A stretch of 64,000 bases of DNA from Gautieria morchelliformis (taxonomy: Eukaryota > Basidiomycota > Agaricomycetes > Gomphales > Gomphaceae). The stretch spans positions 1 through 64,000 of the forward strand of contig WHVA01000075.1 in assembly GCA_015179125.1 (NCBI GenBank), in the 5' to 3' direction. Position numbers and translations under genes: made by a program. The notes under the pieces are model-generated. The model made no database searches. It worked only from the letters and a program-made list of their open reading frames with translations, and was not told the DNA's origin. Shown piece by piece: positions 46,539 through 57,635 of the stretch; the first letter of the stretch is position 1, and each line of letters begins with the position of its first letter.

Positions 46539-48165
46539 TCCCTTATTCCATATTCATCTAGCCTTGTCTGCTGGCGTTCCCTGCTCTCCCAGCCAGCGTC
46601 GCGATGTCCCCTCAGCGGGTTGCCCCCTCTGATTCCCTCTGATTGCCTCCTTCCCCTCCTCTCTACAGTCCACTCTCCCTGCTGTTGCATTTCTACGTTC
46701 TGTCCCCTGGTCGTTTCTTGCACCTGAAGCCTCTTTAGCAGCTCTCCCACGTCTTCCACATGTCCCGTGTCTCCTTGTTGCTCCCAGGTCCAGGGGCTGT
46801 CTCCAGGGAAGTACTTGTAGGTGTGTTCTGCATCCATCCTTTCTGTTGCTTGACACGCCGCCTTGAAGGTAGGGCAGGTTCGGTCCCATGCTGCGTGGCC
46901 ATATTGATCACAGTTTACACACTTGAATTTTCTCGGATCCGTCTCCTCGCATTCTGCTGTCCGGTGGGGCTTGCCGCATGTGCCGCATTTTCCTGTTCCA
47001 TGCACTCTGCGGCCATGTGCCTGGCGTTGTGTCTCTGGCATTTCAAGCACTGCCTAGGTTCCTTTTTCATTCTTCTCGCCCAGGTGCGTTTGCCCGCTAT
47101 TATCATCCCATCTCTGATGCACCGATTTGCTGCTTCCGTGGTTGCGAATCTTGCGATGATGTGCGCCGATCTTTGTCCCTCTGTCCTTCGGTGTATGGGC
47201 TTGATCCACCTTGTTGATATGAGAGTATTGTCCGGCAACATTGAATCGCGTTCGATCTTTCGCAATTCGGCGAGGGCTTCTGGGGAATGGGTGAGCGGCA
47301 CATATTCCACTATGACCGATACTGCTCTGTCTTTGATGATCGCCATTCCGCTGAACTTTTCAAGGAACTCCTTCTTGTGGTTTTGCACCCACGTCGTCGC
47401 ATCCGCCGTGCGCAGCTCGAGGACTATCCCTCCATTTGCGAGCTTTTTGGCCCCTACAAAGCTTATCCCTGTCGTGTCGTCTGTGCGGTCTATCTGATCC
47501 ATGGCCTCGTTAGCCTTTGCTACCAGCTCTTGTTCCGATAGAGTGACCAGGGTGTTTTGCTCTGCTCTCAGGTCGCTATCAATCAGGATTTGGCGTTGTT
47601 GTGCCTTTGCTCTGGCGAGGTTGTTGGGGTGTGATAACGGTACGTTGCCTCGTAATGCCGCCGCGTACGTCGTCCTTCGTGCTCCTCCCCCAGTCCCTGT
47701 CCCCTCGTGCTCTTCACTCGTTTCTTCCATTCGCCTGTTTGCCCCTTTCACCAACTCTTGAGCGAACTCTGTCAGATTCCTCGCCGTCTCTGTCACTGCC
47801 TCGAAGTTCTCTATGGCTGGCCCCAGCCTGTCTTCAACGTATTGCAGGGCCGCCTCTCCTACCCCCTTGGCCACCTCGTCGACCATGAGCACTGCGACCG
47901 ATCTTATGCCCTCCTGCAGAGTCTTCCCCGTCGTACTGTGCGCCAACGACAGGAGTATGTAGCTGAGTAGCCCGGTCGACAGTCCATCTTCTTTCGCGCA
48001 GAATCCTTGCTTGTCCAGGAAGTTGCGTGCCCCTTCCTTGGTCCGTACGGCCATGTAATGGTCCGCAAGGAGCTCTGCTCTGGACTTGTTCCCACCCTGT
48101 TGGTTGCTAGCTCGCGTCTTGTGTTGGGACATGGTGTGCATCGGCGGGTCTGCACTCGGCGGCAT
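46539..48165 (-). pseudogene. LINE B ORF1, gag-like zinc-knuckle protein
   Basis: ATG at 48165 (MPPSADPPMHTMSQ). It has the same architecture as in copy A: helical region (AVRTKEGARNFLDKQGF), TYAAALRGNVPLSHPNNLAR, RNA-binding-like block (VGAKKLANGGIVLEL), then CLKCQRHNARHMAAEC. One A is lost near 46998, shifting the frame before CGTCGKPHRTAEC and CVNCDQYGHAAWDRTC. The tail is cut by the solo LTR at 46533 and its last codons lie at 45495-45441. Confidence 0.87.
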
Positions 48166-48314
48166 GACCCTTTTGGTTCGCTTCTTTTTGTAGAAGTGAT
48201 TTTTACAGACTCGTAGGTGCGTTCGCGATGCTGTGTGTGCGTTCTATCAGTTGTGTGTGTGTGGAAAGGCGTTTTTGCGTTTTGGGGTGTTATAGTGGGT
48301 GTGAGAAATTTTTC

Positions 48315-48326
48315 GCCGGCCGCCTT
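48315..48326. repeat. Target-site duplication of LINE B (right)
   Basis: GCCGGCCGCCTT, matching 34340-34351. Confidence 0.9.
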
Positions 48327-49140
48327 AGCACTCAAGCTGGCGGTGCTCCAAAATAGCTGCTCTCCATCAGAATGGTCGTATGCAGTCACAGTTTTTACAC
48401 CAGAAAGTGAGGCGAGACGAGCTCTAATATTTGAGATCTGAAGACTGGCCCTGGATTATTGTGACAATGGCTATGTCCTACAGGTGAGAGACACTTGTAA
48501 GTTCTCCGCCAACTTGAAGAGACGCAGACAGATCTCTCGACAGAACCATATTCAACTATCAGTAAGTATATATATTCCATATATACGCCACCCACAAAAT
48601 GTGCTCCGGATATATCCAAGCAAGCACGTCACAGCCGAAATAAAAATTGTCAGAATACTGCAGTGGCGTGGAATATGAATTAATCACAACATGCGAGCCC
48701 ATCCATTACCGTCGTAGATCTTAAATAAGCGTGGGATTCAAGCCGGGTGGATGTCGCGTACATCAACAACTTGCTCAGACGCGCTGACCCAACCACCCTG
48801 TGACTAGGATGTGCACTCAATATCGCCGGTATGAACACCTCGGTGAATATATCTCTGTCCGTTTTCGCTGTGCCCTCCCACAGGCTCAAAACCTTGTCCA
48901 GCAGCGTGTCAACAACCAGCGACTCGGAGGGCTGGGTGGTTTCGTCGGTGTTGGTGCGGGGCGTATGAAGGAGTCGACAGGCTCGCAAGAGGAGGCGATG
49001 GGCTGTGGGGCAATCAGGCCGAGGTGTTCTGGAAACTTGTGAAGGCGCCGTTGCGCAACCAATGCACGAAACATACCTCAGTAAGGCTTCCGCCGCAGAG
49101 TCGCCGCGAATCGCGTTGCCAAATGCTGCTACAAGCAAAT
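48327..49140 (-). other. X segment of unit 2 with short X frame
   Basis: Near-identical by eye to 58600-59402 over its 3' 560 bp, on the opposite strand. The X frame ends at 48680 with LSKLLMYATSTRLESHAYL and a stop after CCD, and this half is residue-for-residue the same as in X4. The 5' half is shifted by one base relative to X4. Before LINE B inserted, X2 lay just upstream of kinase K2. Product function unknown; no known domain, no signal peptide or membrane segment seen. Confidence 0.55.
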
Positions 49141-49340
49141 CACATCGGTCGCGCCGTACCGCGTTGCGTGAGGATAAGAGCGCAGGAGACTAAACGTACA
49201 GGTCTCCCGTCCATCCTCGACTCGATTTCATCCGTGTCCTCGACTACTAACACGATCTCGGAGTCGCCATCACCCTTTTGGGGACGGTCGTTTAGGTTTG
49301 CGGAGTCCATCGACAGGGATATTCGTGTTATGATATTCAA
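49140..49340 (-). CDS. Hypothetical exon upstream of X2
   Basis: A minus-strand frame contains MDSANLNDRPQKGDGDSEIV and VVEDTDEIESRMDG, an acidic, coding-like composition. A neighbouring frame continues as VRRDRCDLLVAAFGNAIRGD then SAAEALLR, followed by GTATGT, a possible intron donor, before X2. These may be 5' exons of the X gene that copies 1 and 4 have lost. No in-frame ATG-to-stop gene can be assembled with confidence. Confidence 0.3.
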   Translation of the reverse strand: MNIITRISLSMDSANLNDRPQKGDGDSEIVLVVEDTDEIESRMDGRPVRLVSCALILTQRGTARPM

Positions 49341-49349
49341 GTAACGACA

Positions 49350-50470
49350 TCAACGACATCACCCAGATCTGAATCTAAAATATACTGACATCACCGAACC
49401 ACACGATCCCCAAAATCCATGCCCGTGTCCATACACAGAGGCACAGAAATATCCCTGAATCCCCTGACTTGCATACACACGACACCGGACCAATACATTA
49501 TCACGCACGCGCACAGGGCACACCAAGCCGGTCACCATCACATTACATATGTCGATCCCATCAATCTCGATCGAGAGACCGACCCGAGGCACAGATCCCC
49601 GCTCAGGCACTAATTCAGTTGCAACCAAGACACGATATACATCCGATTGTCCCTGAGCGGCTCCGACCGCAGCTCCACGATTTCCCCTATATATCACGCA
49701 CATGTCCCTCCACACCACCGCCTTGTGTACAATAAACTCTTAGTATTACCTTGTACTATTCACTTAAGAGCTCGTCCCAGACTCCACTCCACATCCCCCT
49801 ATATCTATGAGTCACGAATCGTACGTATTGTATTGATGCTGAGTCTTTTCTAGTAGTCAAATAGTACCAACAAATGTAACTACGAAGTAAGAAGAATACC
49901 AGTAGTTTTACCTCCCCACTGTCTCGAGATTCCCGACTGAAACCATTCCCATAGCATACGCAGCTCTCTCAACATTCAGACCTTTACTCGATCCAGCTTC
50001 TCCCGAAGCTTGAATCAAATCTCTATACGAAAACTAAACACATTTAGAACAACTCTTATCGAGTCGTCCGTCTTCAGGGGAGGGAAGAGGAAGCGGGAAG
50101 AGAGATGGAGGGGAGAAGGGCAAAGGGGCAAAGGATCAAGGGGGAAAGGGCGAAGGGGGGGAGGGGAGATTAGCAACGCACAATGACACGACGATCATCC
50201 ACCATCATGGCCTACAGTACCGTGTTCAACAAACACACACCATACGGAGCCGAATCCAGCAGCTCGGACACATACCTATCCGAGTCAAACCCACGCACAT
50301 CAGCCGTCGCTCCCATACACGCCAAAGCAAACCACCACTCACGCATTCCTCTCCTCGTCCGGCGTCCCCTCCCACCTCTCGTCCAATAACCCTGTTCGCT
50401 CTCACAACACATGCCCCGCCACCACACTATCCTTCACGCACTCATCCCCCTAAGGCCCCTCATCCCCCGC
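49350..50470. other. Gene-poor stretch
   Basis: No supported gene. At about 49690-49735 a TATA-like CTATATATCA precedes an AATAAA by about 45 bases, as in an LTR or short promoter/terminator pair, but no matching second LTR was found in the window. Confidence 0.4.
50076..50170 (+). repeat. Purine-rich tract (G/A)
   Basis: About 95 bases almost only G and A on the plus strand (blocks such as GGGGAGAAGGGCAAAGGGG), with a few pyrimidines. It could adopt triplex or quadruplex structures. Confidence 0.75.
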
Positions 50471-50654
50471 TCAAAACCTCGCCAGTATGTCTCTCGCCTC
50501 CTCCACTGTCCTAGGCATCGCAACCGCCTCCACGTTCTTATTCGCTTCCTTCAAGGACTCGACGACGCCCTCCGGCGACGGTTGCGGGAGCTTGATGGCG
50601 ACGGTGGTCTGGACATCGGGCATGCCGTACGAGGGGCCGATCCAGAACCTGCGC
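50471..50654 (-). CDS. Probable last exon of an unrecognised host gene
   Basis: Minus-strand frame of about 60 residues: FWIGPSYGMPDVQTTVAIKL, PQPSPEGVVESLKEAN, then VAMPRTVEEARDILARF and TGA at 50471. The composition and helix-like ending look strongly protein-coding, and no other long frame competes. An in-frame TGA lies just upstream, but a good acceptor (CTTCCACCAG) at 50655-50657 would start the exon here. Earlier exons were not found in the next few hundred bases, so the gene may be truncated. Family not recognised. Confidence 0.5.
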
Positions 50655-50689
50655 CTGGTGGAAGGTCACACCGGTTGTAGTACGTACAG

Positions 50690-52262
50690 ATCGAATCCTG
50701 AGGCCCAGTGAAAAGTGCCTCTGGTGAGATCTGGCGCCAGCTGGCTCAGAGTGTGAGATCTGGTGGGATCGGGAAACGCGGATACTAAATTATTTTAGTA
50801 AGCGTGCAATCCTTGAAACTCAGAATACTTTTCCCAAACCAGCGAGAATTGTGAAAACATCGAAGAAACTCCAGGAAAAAGTTCCGTGAATCTGAGAATT
50901 TGACAGGTAGATATTTTGTCGAAGTTGCAAATTGAAATATGCCTAGCTAGTTATTTCGCGCCCAGCTGGCGTATATAGTTCGCGCGTCGAAGTTTTGTTT
51001 TCATTTCCCCCTTCTTTCCACGTCACCCACCACCATGCCATCGCTAGTTCACTACACGCAAAGTCGCCGCCCTGTTGTCATGGTCGTTGAGTCTAGTACA
51101 CTCTGATCTCGTGTATCACTACAATCCTGACCATGTATCTCCTCAGCAGCCTCTGCGTGCTCGCTCGATAGCGTAGCTCTCCGGCTCCACAGTCGCGTGA
51201 CTCACTTCACGTTATGCAGCTGCGTGATCCTGAGATCGTGCCGTCAGCAGCTGTAGTGCTCGGGGGCCTCCGCTGTGCGCTCCCGTCTCTCTTCTCTGTC
51301 TCGCGCGCAATATCTAGCTGTTGGTCCCTGCTTTCTTGCTTCTGACACCTGTCTTGTCCTCTGCACTAGTCTCAGAATGAACATCACTTGGCCCATACGC
51401 GCGCTCCACACTAAACGCGAAACGTCCCTCAGCCAGCAGCAAATGTCTGAATGCGAGGTTGACGTTCGCTGTGGTGGTCAGCAGTAATACCCAGGTATGC
51501 CGCGTTGGATGTTGAGCAGCTGTGCATCTATAGCATCTCCTGTCCATTGTTACTCACGCTCTATGCCTCCGCTGCAGATTCGTGTGCGATGAGTCATGAG
51601 TCACTAGTCATCAGGCGCATTGCATTGTGTACGTTTGTGTGGTGCATTAAAAGGGTGCATATATACATATTATACTGACGTTTTCCCTTGCCTTTCCCAC
51701 CTCCTTTCCCTGCCTCCGTTTCTCCTGGATTTCAGTTCGGATTTGTTGCAGTGGGACTTGGCGATGTACGGATATGGGATAGTGGTAGGCGGTAGGTAGC
51801 TTAGCTACTAGTTGACCTTTCTAGTCCAATGTATCTATTATGGAAATATATTATATTTTCAACTATTAAATTGTGACCAGATTCAGCCATATACTGGACT
51901 ATGGTGCGCCAAATCTGGCAAGTTCTCGAAGCAAATCTGCCAATTTGCCCGATGGCATAGTCTCAATTATCTGGCCATGTCCGGTGAGTGCGGGGAGCCA
52001 TTTGGCTGCCATATCTTACCATATCTGGCAAGAGTCTGTTTTCACTGGGCCTGAGGCCCTGATCACCTCGGAGTCCGGGGTCCTTGATAGCGCTGTAATA
52101 GAATATAACAATAAAACATACCATATCAAGACATCGCCTATTATCGAAGTGACCCATGGATTGCGATTGATAACGGATAAGCAAGCATCGTGCTCTTGAC
52201 CCGCACTCCCCTGCTGTGCACCATCTACACAACTGTCTGATACCCGCCTAGCTATCACTCAC
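50690..52262. other. Gene-poor stretch
   Basis: No supported gene. Several AT-rich TATA-like elements (for example CATATATACATATTATAC near 51660) and pyrimidine-rich runs (51695-51735) occur, but nothing that follows them was recognised. Confidence 0.4.
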
Positions 52263-52268
52263 TGCGCT

Positions 52269-54313
52269 ATGACTGACAGAGGACATGGCCACGGCACCCA
52301 GCCTGGCCAAGGGCAAGCTTCGGACGGTCGCAACAATCCCCCTCCCACCCTATCTTCGTACGAGAGGCCCCCCGCTGGCTATCTAAACGAGCTCCGTGCT
52401 AGCCTAGGGCAGAATCTATCGGCCTCTAGCGACAATCCCGGCGCAGCCCACCCTAGTGTACCACGCCTGCCCCTCCCTGGCCATGGGCAACATCCGTCAG
52501 CCTCCGGCAACAATCCCGGCACAGCTCACCATAGTGTGCCATATGTCCCGCGCCTGCGCCACCCTCCGGCGACATACAAGGAAGCCAGGGTCAACCTCAT
52601 ACTCAAGGCACCCGTCACAACCGCCGCCCTGAGCACCTTGTGCAACCTTTCGATAGGCTAAGCCCATCTGAGATTCCCCACGCTGACAACCACCTCCATG
52701 CTGGGCAACCTCCGTCGGTCTCCCGCAACAATCCGGGCCCAGCTCACCATAGTGTGCCATATGCCCCACGCCTGCGCCCTCCTGGGCCACCCTCCGGCGA
52801 CATACAAGCCAGGGTCAACCTCATGCTCAAGGCATCCATCACAATCCTGCACCTGAGCAGATTGTAGACTCCCTTGACAGGCTAAGTCTAGGCCAATCGG
52901 GTCCTAGGGACACCACCTCCCATCCTGTCCCATCCCAGTCTCACAGTGCTGAGGATAGCAACTTTGAAGAGCTGCATAAGTTCTTTGGCAGTGCAGATCA
53001 AGTGGCAAAGTTTCTTCAGATCTTTGCGCTGGCTGGCGGTGTAGCGCGGAAAAAGTTCTTTCTTGACATGTTTGCTCCCCCAAGGGCAGGCAGTGGTGGC
53101 AGTCACAGCAAAGAGTTGCTTGACCTTGCTCGATTGCTCGACATAATGCTATGGACAGTGGAATATTTTTGAACAAGGTTTCCTCTCTCATTGGCTCCAT
53201 GAAGTCTGCCAATGAACTCCTGAGAATGGATTTGCCCACACCAATAACTACCGCAAACATAAATTCAACCTCAGAGAGCACAGAGGCAAATCGTAAGTTC
53301 ATGGAGGACCCACTTGACCTCGAGTATTTCGATCCCATAGCAAGTGAGGCTCGAAGGGCAACTAAGGCTTTCCGTGATGCAATAGCCAACGTGCAGAGGT
53401 TCTTCTATGATGAATCAATGGAGAGATTTGCTCAACTTGAAGGAGATGTTGTGTAGGCATTCAATTCTTGGTTTATATATTTACCAAGTGACAACCATTT
53501 TTCAGGGACATCTGCTTCGTGAACATAATCCTTCCAGTGGTGCGGGTCATAAATGGGCTACTTACAGCATGGTATGATGGAGACGGTGCTTCTAAGATGG
53601 GTCGTTGGATTGTTTCAATCAGGGCTCAATACAAGCCACCTAACCAGATCAAAAGCAAGTACCAACTCAATGCTATAGAATTACACTAATGGACAGTACA
53701 CTCTAGATAAATCATAAATTGATCATGTCTTGATCCTCACCAAAGAAGGCTTACATGATGACACCAGAGATCATGTCCTTGTGATACATGAAGCAAAGGT
53801 CAGCAATATATCCTTCACAATCTTTTTCTTGCCAAGAATTTCTACAGATTGTGAAGAGCCTGGACATAGAGAAATGGGATCAACAGATAAAGTTGTGTGG
53901 GAAAGAAGGACCTCTCACATTTCATAAGCTTGAGAGTAACAATGCAGAAATGGCAAAGATGGTACCGCAAGTCTGCAAGTAAGTCTAAAACAATTAAATG
54001 GGGAGTTCAGCATTCTCACTTGGAGTCTAATAGATATGTCTTTGAGAGTCACTGCCCTTACGCTATATTATCAGACTCGATCAACCATTGTGGCATGATA
54101 TGGGATAAGGCCTCTGATTGGCCCCATATGTCCCGCTCGTCCTACGACTTAGCAGGGAAATATCCTAGGAGAAGGCACGTACCTGGAACTGTTCATCATT
54201 TTCAAGTTATCAGAGGTTCAAATACTGCTGACAATGAGGATACTTGGCCTGCACGTTTCACCCTAGCTTTTTTGTGTTATCTTGCTCTCAGGGACCATGG
54301 GCTGTGCTTCTAA
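52269..54313 (+). pseudogene. Unrecognised multi-exon gene, broken; PD-(D/E)XK-like region possible
   Basis: ATG at 52269 begins MTDRGHGHGTQPGQGQ, a Pro/Gln/His-rich region containing a roughly 215-bp direct repeat. In a second frame comes a helical domain (NFEELHKFFGSADQVAKFLQ, then IFALAGGVARKKFFLDMF). A one-base shift near 53145 leads to MDSGIFLNKVSSLIGSMKSA and DPLDLEYFDPIASEARRATK. Later exons, split by short GT-AG-like introns, read DICFVNIILPVVRVINGLL, EGLHDDTRDHVLVIHEAK, LTFHKLESNNAEMAK and CPYAILSDSINHCGMIWD, ending at 54313. The pattern D-x-VLVIHEAK followed by YAILSD resembles PD-(D/E)XK nuclease-fold proteins; this is inference only. Frame breaks suggest a decayed gene. Confidence 0.45.
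52480..52860 (+). repeat. Imperfect direct repeat, about 215-bp period
   Basis: Two copies share GCTCACCATAGTGTGCCATA, CACCCTCCGGCGACATACAA and GCCAGGGTCAACCTCAT. They lie in the Pro/His-rich coding part of the broken gene. Confidence 0.8.
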
Positions 54314-54456
54314 TTAACACAGCATTCAACTTTGTGGAGAATTAGACAATGAAGGTTGTATGTACATACCAGATTCCAATTATGCATGCCAACATTACAT
54401 CTTGTATACCATGTAGTTCGCGAGCGTTGGGACTATAAGGTGGTTCTGCCTCAGTA

Positions 54457-54726
54457 TTGCTCTCAGCTGCCATGGTCCCTGCCCTCACCCCATCACCATG
54501 CCTGGAGGTCTTACAATGGGAGTACGTTGATCAAGGACAAGGTAATGCCACTAATGTTCACACCTTTGAAGTTTTGGCATGTGACAGACCCTTTCCAGCC
54601 CTTGTCAACCTCTCTCTGGAGGATAATCTACAGGATGCAATTGAGTTCATGGAGTTCTCGCCTTTCCCATGCTATGCCAGTGAAGATGTTCTACATACAA
54701 TCACTTTGCCTTGTTCCACCATGTGA
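54457..54726 (+). pseudogene. Fragment of a leucine-rich, F-box-like protein
   Basis: The frame gives PCLEVLQWEYVDQGQGNA and PFPALVNLSLEDNLQDAIEF, a spacing of leucines and a 'P-x-L-x-x-L' style seen in agaricomycete F-box/LRR proteins. It lacks a start, an F-box and most repeats. A second piece in another frame follows to about 54940, ending near a short TCA repeat. Confidence 0.35.
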
Positions 54727-54949
54727 TGTCCAACAATACATCAATGTCTGAGTCTTTCACCATGGACTTGTTTGTTGATTGGCTAGACTCCACCATAAGC
54801 ACACAGCAGCTTCGAGGAAGACAATTGATCTCATCATCATCATCATCACCGTGGACCCAAAGAGCAATAATTATGCATGTGTTTTCGAATGAATGCGTAT
54901 GCACCTCTTCGCTGATTTCAAGTCATAGTTGCAGATGCTAGGCTACGGA

Positions 54950-55340
54950 GCGCGCACGTAGACGTATAGTCGCAGATAAATGGATCATCGGTACGTTAAG
55001 TGCTACTTAACAAAACCTGTGGCGTCCGTTTATGTCATATCGTCAGAGCGTCGGCGACCCCAGCGAACTCCGGGGGTCTAAACCAGTGATAACTTACCTG
55101 TGAGATCATTGTCATGCAAGGAGGAACGTATGCTTGAGATGAATTGGAAACATGGTCTATACAAAGGGGGAAGACATACCCTCCTCGGAACAAGGCAAAG
55201 CGAACCTCTTATGGACACCGAGATAGATTTGGTATCGAATGCACGAGATAAGCAGGAACCACAGTAGCTGACACCTTTGAGATGAGCTATAGGCTGGCTG
55301 GAGATGTAACCTTCAAAGAAAAGCAGTCATCGTCAAAGAT
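54950..55340. other. Spacer without recognised gene
   Basis: No supported reading frame or repeat family recognised. Confidence 0.4.
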
Positions 55341-55369
55341 TGAGAACAGGTAAGCTGCCGGACCCGCGC

Positions 55370-55530
55370 CGAGTCAAGACGGCCATACTATATTGGTTGC
55401 ATGTCTGGTCACAGGGGTGTTGGGTCAGCGCGTCCGAGCTTGTTGATGTACGTGACATCCCCCCACTTTCGTTTCTATACCTGGAAGTCTCTACATTATG
55501 TGTCCTTGACAGAACCGACCGGAAGCCGAT
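55370..55530 (+). repeat. Direct repeat flanking K3, left copy (X 3' fragment)
   Basis: Matches 57345-57490 and the 3' part of X (near 58930-59010). Shared blocks are GACGGCCATA, GGTTGGGTCAGCGCGT-like, GTTGATGTACGTGACA and ATTATGTGTCCTTGACAGAA. Confidence 0.75.
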
Positions 55531-55679
55531 TCCCATCTGTATTCAAGGTCTACGACGTTAGTGGATAGACTCGCATGCTTTGATTAATTCGCATTCATTG
55601 CCACTGCAGTATTCTGGTCCTTTTTAATTCTTCCCTGACGTGCTTGCTTGGATATATTAGTAACGAATTTTGTGGATTG

Positions 55680-55687
55680 TATAAATA
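55680..55687 (+). promoter_or_regulatory. TATA-like element in the kinase unit spacer
   Basis: TATAAATA about 320 bp upstream of the K3 start, in a spacer conserved between units (also near 20505, 59160 and 48570 minus strand, where it varies). Could serve the kinase genes; position is somewhat far for a core promoter. Confidence 0.3.
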
Positions 55688-56007
55688 CGGAATATATATA
55701 CTTACTGGCTGTTGGATGTGACTCCGAGTCGTGTGTCGAGGGATCTGTCCGCGTTTCTTGGTGGAGAACTTACATCCCTCACTTGTAGCAGTCAGTAATT
55801 GTCATAATAATCCAGAGCCCTGGTGTCTTCAGACCTCAGGTCTTAGAACTCGTCTCTCCTCACGTTCTGGTGTAACAATTGAGATTGCGATCATTGCGAT
55901 GGTAGAGCAGCAGCTGAGTTTTTGAGCTCCGCCGAAGTCTCAACAACCACGTGCTGGTGGGTCTGCCCTCGATCTTCATTGCAATACGCGGGAACGGAAC
56001 AAGATAC

Positions 56008-57297
56008 ATGGCCCGCATGGCCCGCCAAGTACCACCTGTGAACATCGAGAGCGGGTTTTTCTACTTCAAATGCCCACAAACAGAGGAGGATCTGCAGGCT
56101 TTTTGGCTCAGGCTGTGCGCGTACAAGGAAGCAGCCATCAAAGCTCCCCTTCATCCTGATCACGTTCTTACCGTGACGAACTACATGGGGTCTTACCATG
56201 GTCATCCGTCTTCTGGAACCCGCGAGCTCCCTCCACTCATCCGGCAGTGCACTGGGTATACTATCACCGTGCCCCTACTAGTTTTGCAAGCTCCCATTCA
56301 AGTCGGAGACGGCAAATGGTCTCAAGTCTGGAGGGGTACTATGGCCTCGCAGGATTTACCCGACGTACCACCCGTACCAGTGGTTATCAAATTGTTTCAA
56401 GAAAGTTATTTAGGCTTTGGTCCTGGAATTGAAGACCTATGGAGTACTTTAGAATATGCTGACTGGCTTCCTGGTGCGCGATTGGCCGCTAATGAAGCTT
56501 GGGCATATGATCGCATGAGAGCTCTGCAGGGCAAGTTCTTACTCATCCAAGTTGCAGCATGTATTGACGTGATGGCTGGTTTTGCACAGGCCGCAGCGTC
56601 CCTTGGTCATATGGCTTTTGCAAGGTATTTGCCGTCTCATCACCTTGGTCAGGCTCACAAACGCAGCAGTGCGTGCTTCCGAATGGAGAGGCGACCTTTG
56701 GACATGTTATGGAAGTGATCGACGGCCCCACGGCATCCACGATGACCGCAGATGAACTTGGACTAGACGAAGTTGGTGTATTCAACCTTGTACAAAGATT
56801 TTATTTCCTTCATCTGCTTTGTACTGATAGGTTTATATCTTAGGCCGATGCACTTGCTATGGCAGTACACGAGATGCATGATTGCGGTGTTGTTCATGAC
56901 GATATAAAAGGGCACAATGTCATCATTCACCATAACCCTTCAAACCAGGACTGTAATGTCGTCCTGCTTGATTTTTCTATGTGTATGACGTTCGGAACAC
57001 CTTCAATGCAGACGCAGGTTGCCTCTGAAGACATGTCGAGGTGGGACTCTTCCTGAGATCACACGCGCACATAACATTGACCGTTGGGTGCCTTTTATCA
57101 GTATGATTCGTGTATTTTCTGCACTCGAAATCATACCTCGTGCCGGCGCCTGGTTCCGCTCGCGTCTGCAAATGAATGTGCCGTACGGCGAAGCGTTGGC
57201 AAAGCTTGATGAATTTGGATGGCTGGCGCCAAAGGGGCCACCGAAACGTGTTAAGGGAGGCGGTTGGTCAGAAGTACTAAAGATTCTCTCCGAGTGA
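56008..57297 (+). CDS. Kinase K3, small atypical protein kinase
   Basis: Exons 56008-56530, 56590-56624, 56670-56789, 56844-57040 and 57102-57297 join in frame to about 356 residues from ATG (MARMARQVPPVNIESG). Motifs are the glycine loop VGDGKWSQVWRG, the lysine in VPVVIKLFQESY, NEAWAYDRMRAL, the catalytic loop VVHDDIKGHNVIIH (HDD instead of HRD) and LLDFSM instead of DFG. Intron 1 again begins GCAAGT; introns 2-4 begin GT. As in K1, the C-lobe is short. With intact exons and changed motifs it may be a weak kinase or a pseudokinase. Direct repeats (55370-55530 and 57345-57490) flank the gene. Confidence 0.75.
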
Positions 57298-57344
57298 TCT
57301 CCCCAACCTCTTCGAATATCAAAGCAGCCTTGTCAATTCGGTAT

Positions 57345-57490
57345 GTAAAGACGGCCATATTGATTGCATGTCCTAGTCACAGCGTGGTTGGGTCAGCGCG
57401 TCTGAGGTTGTTGATGTACGTGACAACCCCCACCTAACGGTTCTATAGCTGGAAGTCTGTGTTGACATTATGTGTCCTTGACAGAACGCC
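57345..57490 (+). repeat. Direct repeat flanking K3, right copy (X 3' fragment)
   Basis: Second copy of the block at 55370-55530, suggesting duplication of the K3 unit by recombination between X fragments. Confidence 0.75.
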
Positions 57491-57635
57491 TGAAATCGTC
57501 AGTCTCGTTGTTCATGGATAACCCTGAAGCTTTCTTCCTATATAGTCGGGAGTCAAGTGTAAGACATCGAGCGTACATGTCCGGGTGCATGAATAGAACG
57601 GTTAAACTGACGGAGAAGGTTGTTGGTGACAATGC

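Larger units (their letters stand above)
34352..48314 (-). mobile_element. LINE copy B (Tad1-like) with three later insertions inside
   Basis: Minus orientation, with the 3' end and A-rich tail at 34352 (plus-strand T/A-rich run) and the 5' end at 48314. A 12-bp target duplication flanks it. It contains a solo LTR (45501-46533) near the ORF1/ORF2 junction and Gypsy element 2 (35603-42511) in ORF2; that element contains another solo LTR. The element's own sequence sums to about 6.0 kb, as in copies A and D. Confidence 0.93.

Noticed and set aside
49359..49718. 119-codon minus-strand frame
   Set aside because: Begins with GTG, low similarity to normal protein composition, in a region with TATA and AATAAA-like signals; no support.
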